Assembly (NCBI GenBank): GCA_027592975.1
Contig: JAQCJS010000048.1
Location: 1-7,194 of the forward strand
Direction of reading: 5' to 3'
Origin: Chloroflexota bacterium
Lineage (GTDB): Bacteria > Chloroflexota > Dehalococcoidia > UBA2979
Length of the DNA stretch: 7,194 nucleotides
The translations under genes were made by a program, and so were the position numbers. Positions 6,208 through 7,194 of this stretch are shown piece by piece. The notes beneath the pieces are model-generated. The model worked only from the letters and a program-made list of their open reading frames with translations. It was not told the DNA's origin and ran no database searches. Each line of letters opens with the position of its first letter. Position 1 is the first letter of the stretch.

Positions 6208-7194
6208 CTACTTCGCGCCGGGGACGAGGTTGCGGCGCAACATCTCCTCCGCGATCTGGATCGCGTTGGTGGCGGCGCCCTTCCGTAGGTTGTCGGTGAC
6301 GCACCAGAAGACCAGCCCGTGCTCCACGGTGGGGTCGCGACGGACGCGCGAGACGTAGACCAGGTCGTCGCCGGCCGCCTGCAGCGGGGTCATGTAGGTC
6401 TTCAGATCCTCGCCCACGACGACACCGGCCTGCGACTTCAACGCCTCGATGATCCGCGCGATCGGGGCGTCGCTCGTGAACTCCACGTGCACCGCCTCGG
6501 AGTGGGAGACGACCACGGGCACGCGCACGCACGTGGCGGCGAAGGGCAGGGTGTCCAGGTGGAGGATCTTGCGCGTCTCGTTGCGCATCTTCAGCTCCTC
6601 CTTCGTGTAGTCGTCCTCGTCGAAGTCGTCCACCTGCGGCAGGACGTTCATCGCGATCTGGACGGGGTACACGGTGGGAGCGGGCACGGGCTCGCCGCGG
6701 CCGATCGCCTCCACCTGCGCCTGCAACTCCGCCTTCGCGGCGGCGCCGGTGCCGGTGACGGCCTGGTAGCTGGCGGCGGTGACGCGCTTCAGCGGCGCGA
6801 CCTGGCGCATGGCGTTGAGCGCCATGACCAGCGGCGTGGTGGTGCAGTTCGGGATCGAGACGATGCCCTTGTGCCATTCCAGGTCGTCGCCGTTGACCTC
6901 CGGGACGACCAGCGGCACGTCCGCGTCCATGCGGAACGCGGAGCCGTCATCGATCATCACGGCGTTGCGGGCGCGCAGCCACGGGCCCCACTGCTTCGAG
7001 ACGGCGCTGGAGGCGGAGCAGAACACGATGTCCGCGCCCTCCAGCGTCTGCTCCGTGGTGTCCTGCACGGTGATCTGCTGGCCGCGGAAGGTGAGTTGCT
7101 TCCCCATGGAGCGAGGCGACGCGAGGAGCCTGAGCTGCTTCATCGGGAACTCGCGCTGCTCGGCGACGCGGAGGAAGACATCCCCCACGGCACC
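6208..7194 (-). CDS. asd: aspartate-semialdehyde dehydrogenase (Asd), 5' end beyond window
   Basis: Asd reduces aspartyl phosphate with NADPH to aspartate semialdehyde, the branch point to diaminopimelate/lysine, methionine and threonine. The visible 328 residues begin GAVGDVFLRV, inside the usual GATGAVG nucleotide-binding loop, so about a dozen N-terminal residues lie off the right edge. The GTG at 7188 is inside that loop and is not the start. Landmarks in visible numbering are SIPNCTTTPLV with the catalytic Cys117, SYQAVTGTGAA (142-152), NVLPQVDDFDEDDYTKEE (183-200), RVPVVVSHSEAVHVEF (224-239) with Arg224 and the catalytic His231, and the C-terminal VTDNLRKGAATNAIQIAEE (299-317). The SIPNCTTTPLV form differs from the enterobacterial NCT-type segment and suggests the shorter Gram-positive/Chloroflexota-like branch. 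It is followed by dapA on the same strand, whose enzyme uses its product. Confidence 0.96.
   Translation of the reverse strand, partial: GAVGDVFLRVAEQREFPMKQLRLLASPRSMGKQLTFRGQQITVQDTTEQTLEGADIVFCSASSAVSKQWGPWLRARNAVMIDDGSAFRMDADVPLVVPEVNGDDLEWHKGIVSIPNCTTTPLVMALNAMRQVAPLKRVTAASYQAVTGTGAAAKAELQAQVEAIGRGEPVPAPTVYPVQIAMNVLPQVDDFDEDDYTKEELKMRNETRKILHLDTLPFAATCVRVPVVVSHSEAVHVEFTSDAPIARIIEALKSQAGVVVGEDLKTYMTPLQAAGDDLVYVSRVRRDPTVEHGLVFWCVTDNLRKGAATNAIQIAEEMLRRNLVPGAK

Noticed and set aside
5432..6877. Leftward 481-codon frame bridging asd and dapA
   Set aside because: It runs in the wrong frame through both genes. It was useful only for showing the LTPTLPPNGERG translation of the intergenic repeat.

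Overview
The window is a piece of a GC-rich bacterial chromosome carrying mostly housekeeping genes. The wording of several conserved motifs fits the Chloroflexota, possibly a Dehalococcoidia-type lineage: the PurA N-terminus reads [10 protein letters not shown] followed by [11 protein letters not shown], and the Asd catalytic segment reads SIPNCTTTPLV. This placement rests on remembered family resemblance and not on a search.

Left part (1-3232): bases 1-203 hold the possible start of a divergent gene and the purA leader. Four rightward genes follow as one tight cluster. They are purA (adenylosuccinate synthetase), a four-helix membrane protein with a HemJ/CopD-like layout, a Mug/TDG-type mismatch uracil-DNA glycosylase, and a small protein with a zinc ribbon and two membrane helices. 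The last three are joined by 4-base stop/start overlaps, so translational coupling is likely. PurA differs from the family consensus in two nucleotide-site loops.

Middle part (3233-5097): a leftward GNAT acetyltransferase of the RimJ/RimL type is divergent from a rightward Fic-domain protein. The Fic protein has a complete catalytic motif and a class II-type self-inhibitory helix. The Fic gene and the roughly 100-base AT-rich stretch in front of it are clearly lower in GC than everything around them, which suggests recent acquisition. The stretch carries three copies of ATTTTGAA, two of them forming a perfect 9-bp inverted repeat just before the Fic start. It also carries a possible short leader ORF.

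Right part (5098-7194): dapA and asd lie leftward, in the order asd then dapA. Asd makes aspartate semialdehyde, and DapA condenses it with pyruvate to begin diaminopimelate/lysine synthesis. The gap between them holds a GC-rich dyad-symmetric repeat of a type common as dispersed intergenic elements. Asd runs off the right edge and lacks only about a dozen N-terminal residues. No tRNA, rRNA, CRISPR array or transposase was seen.
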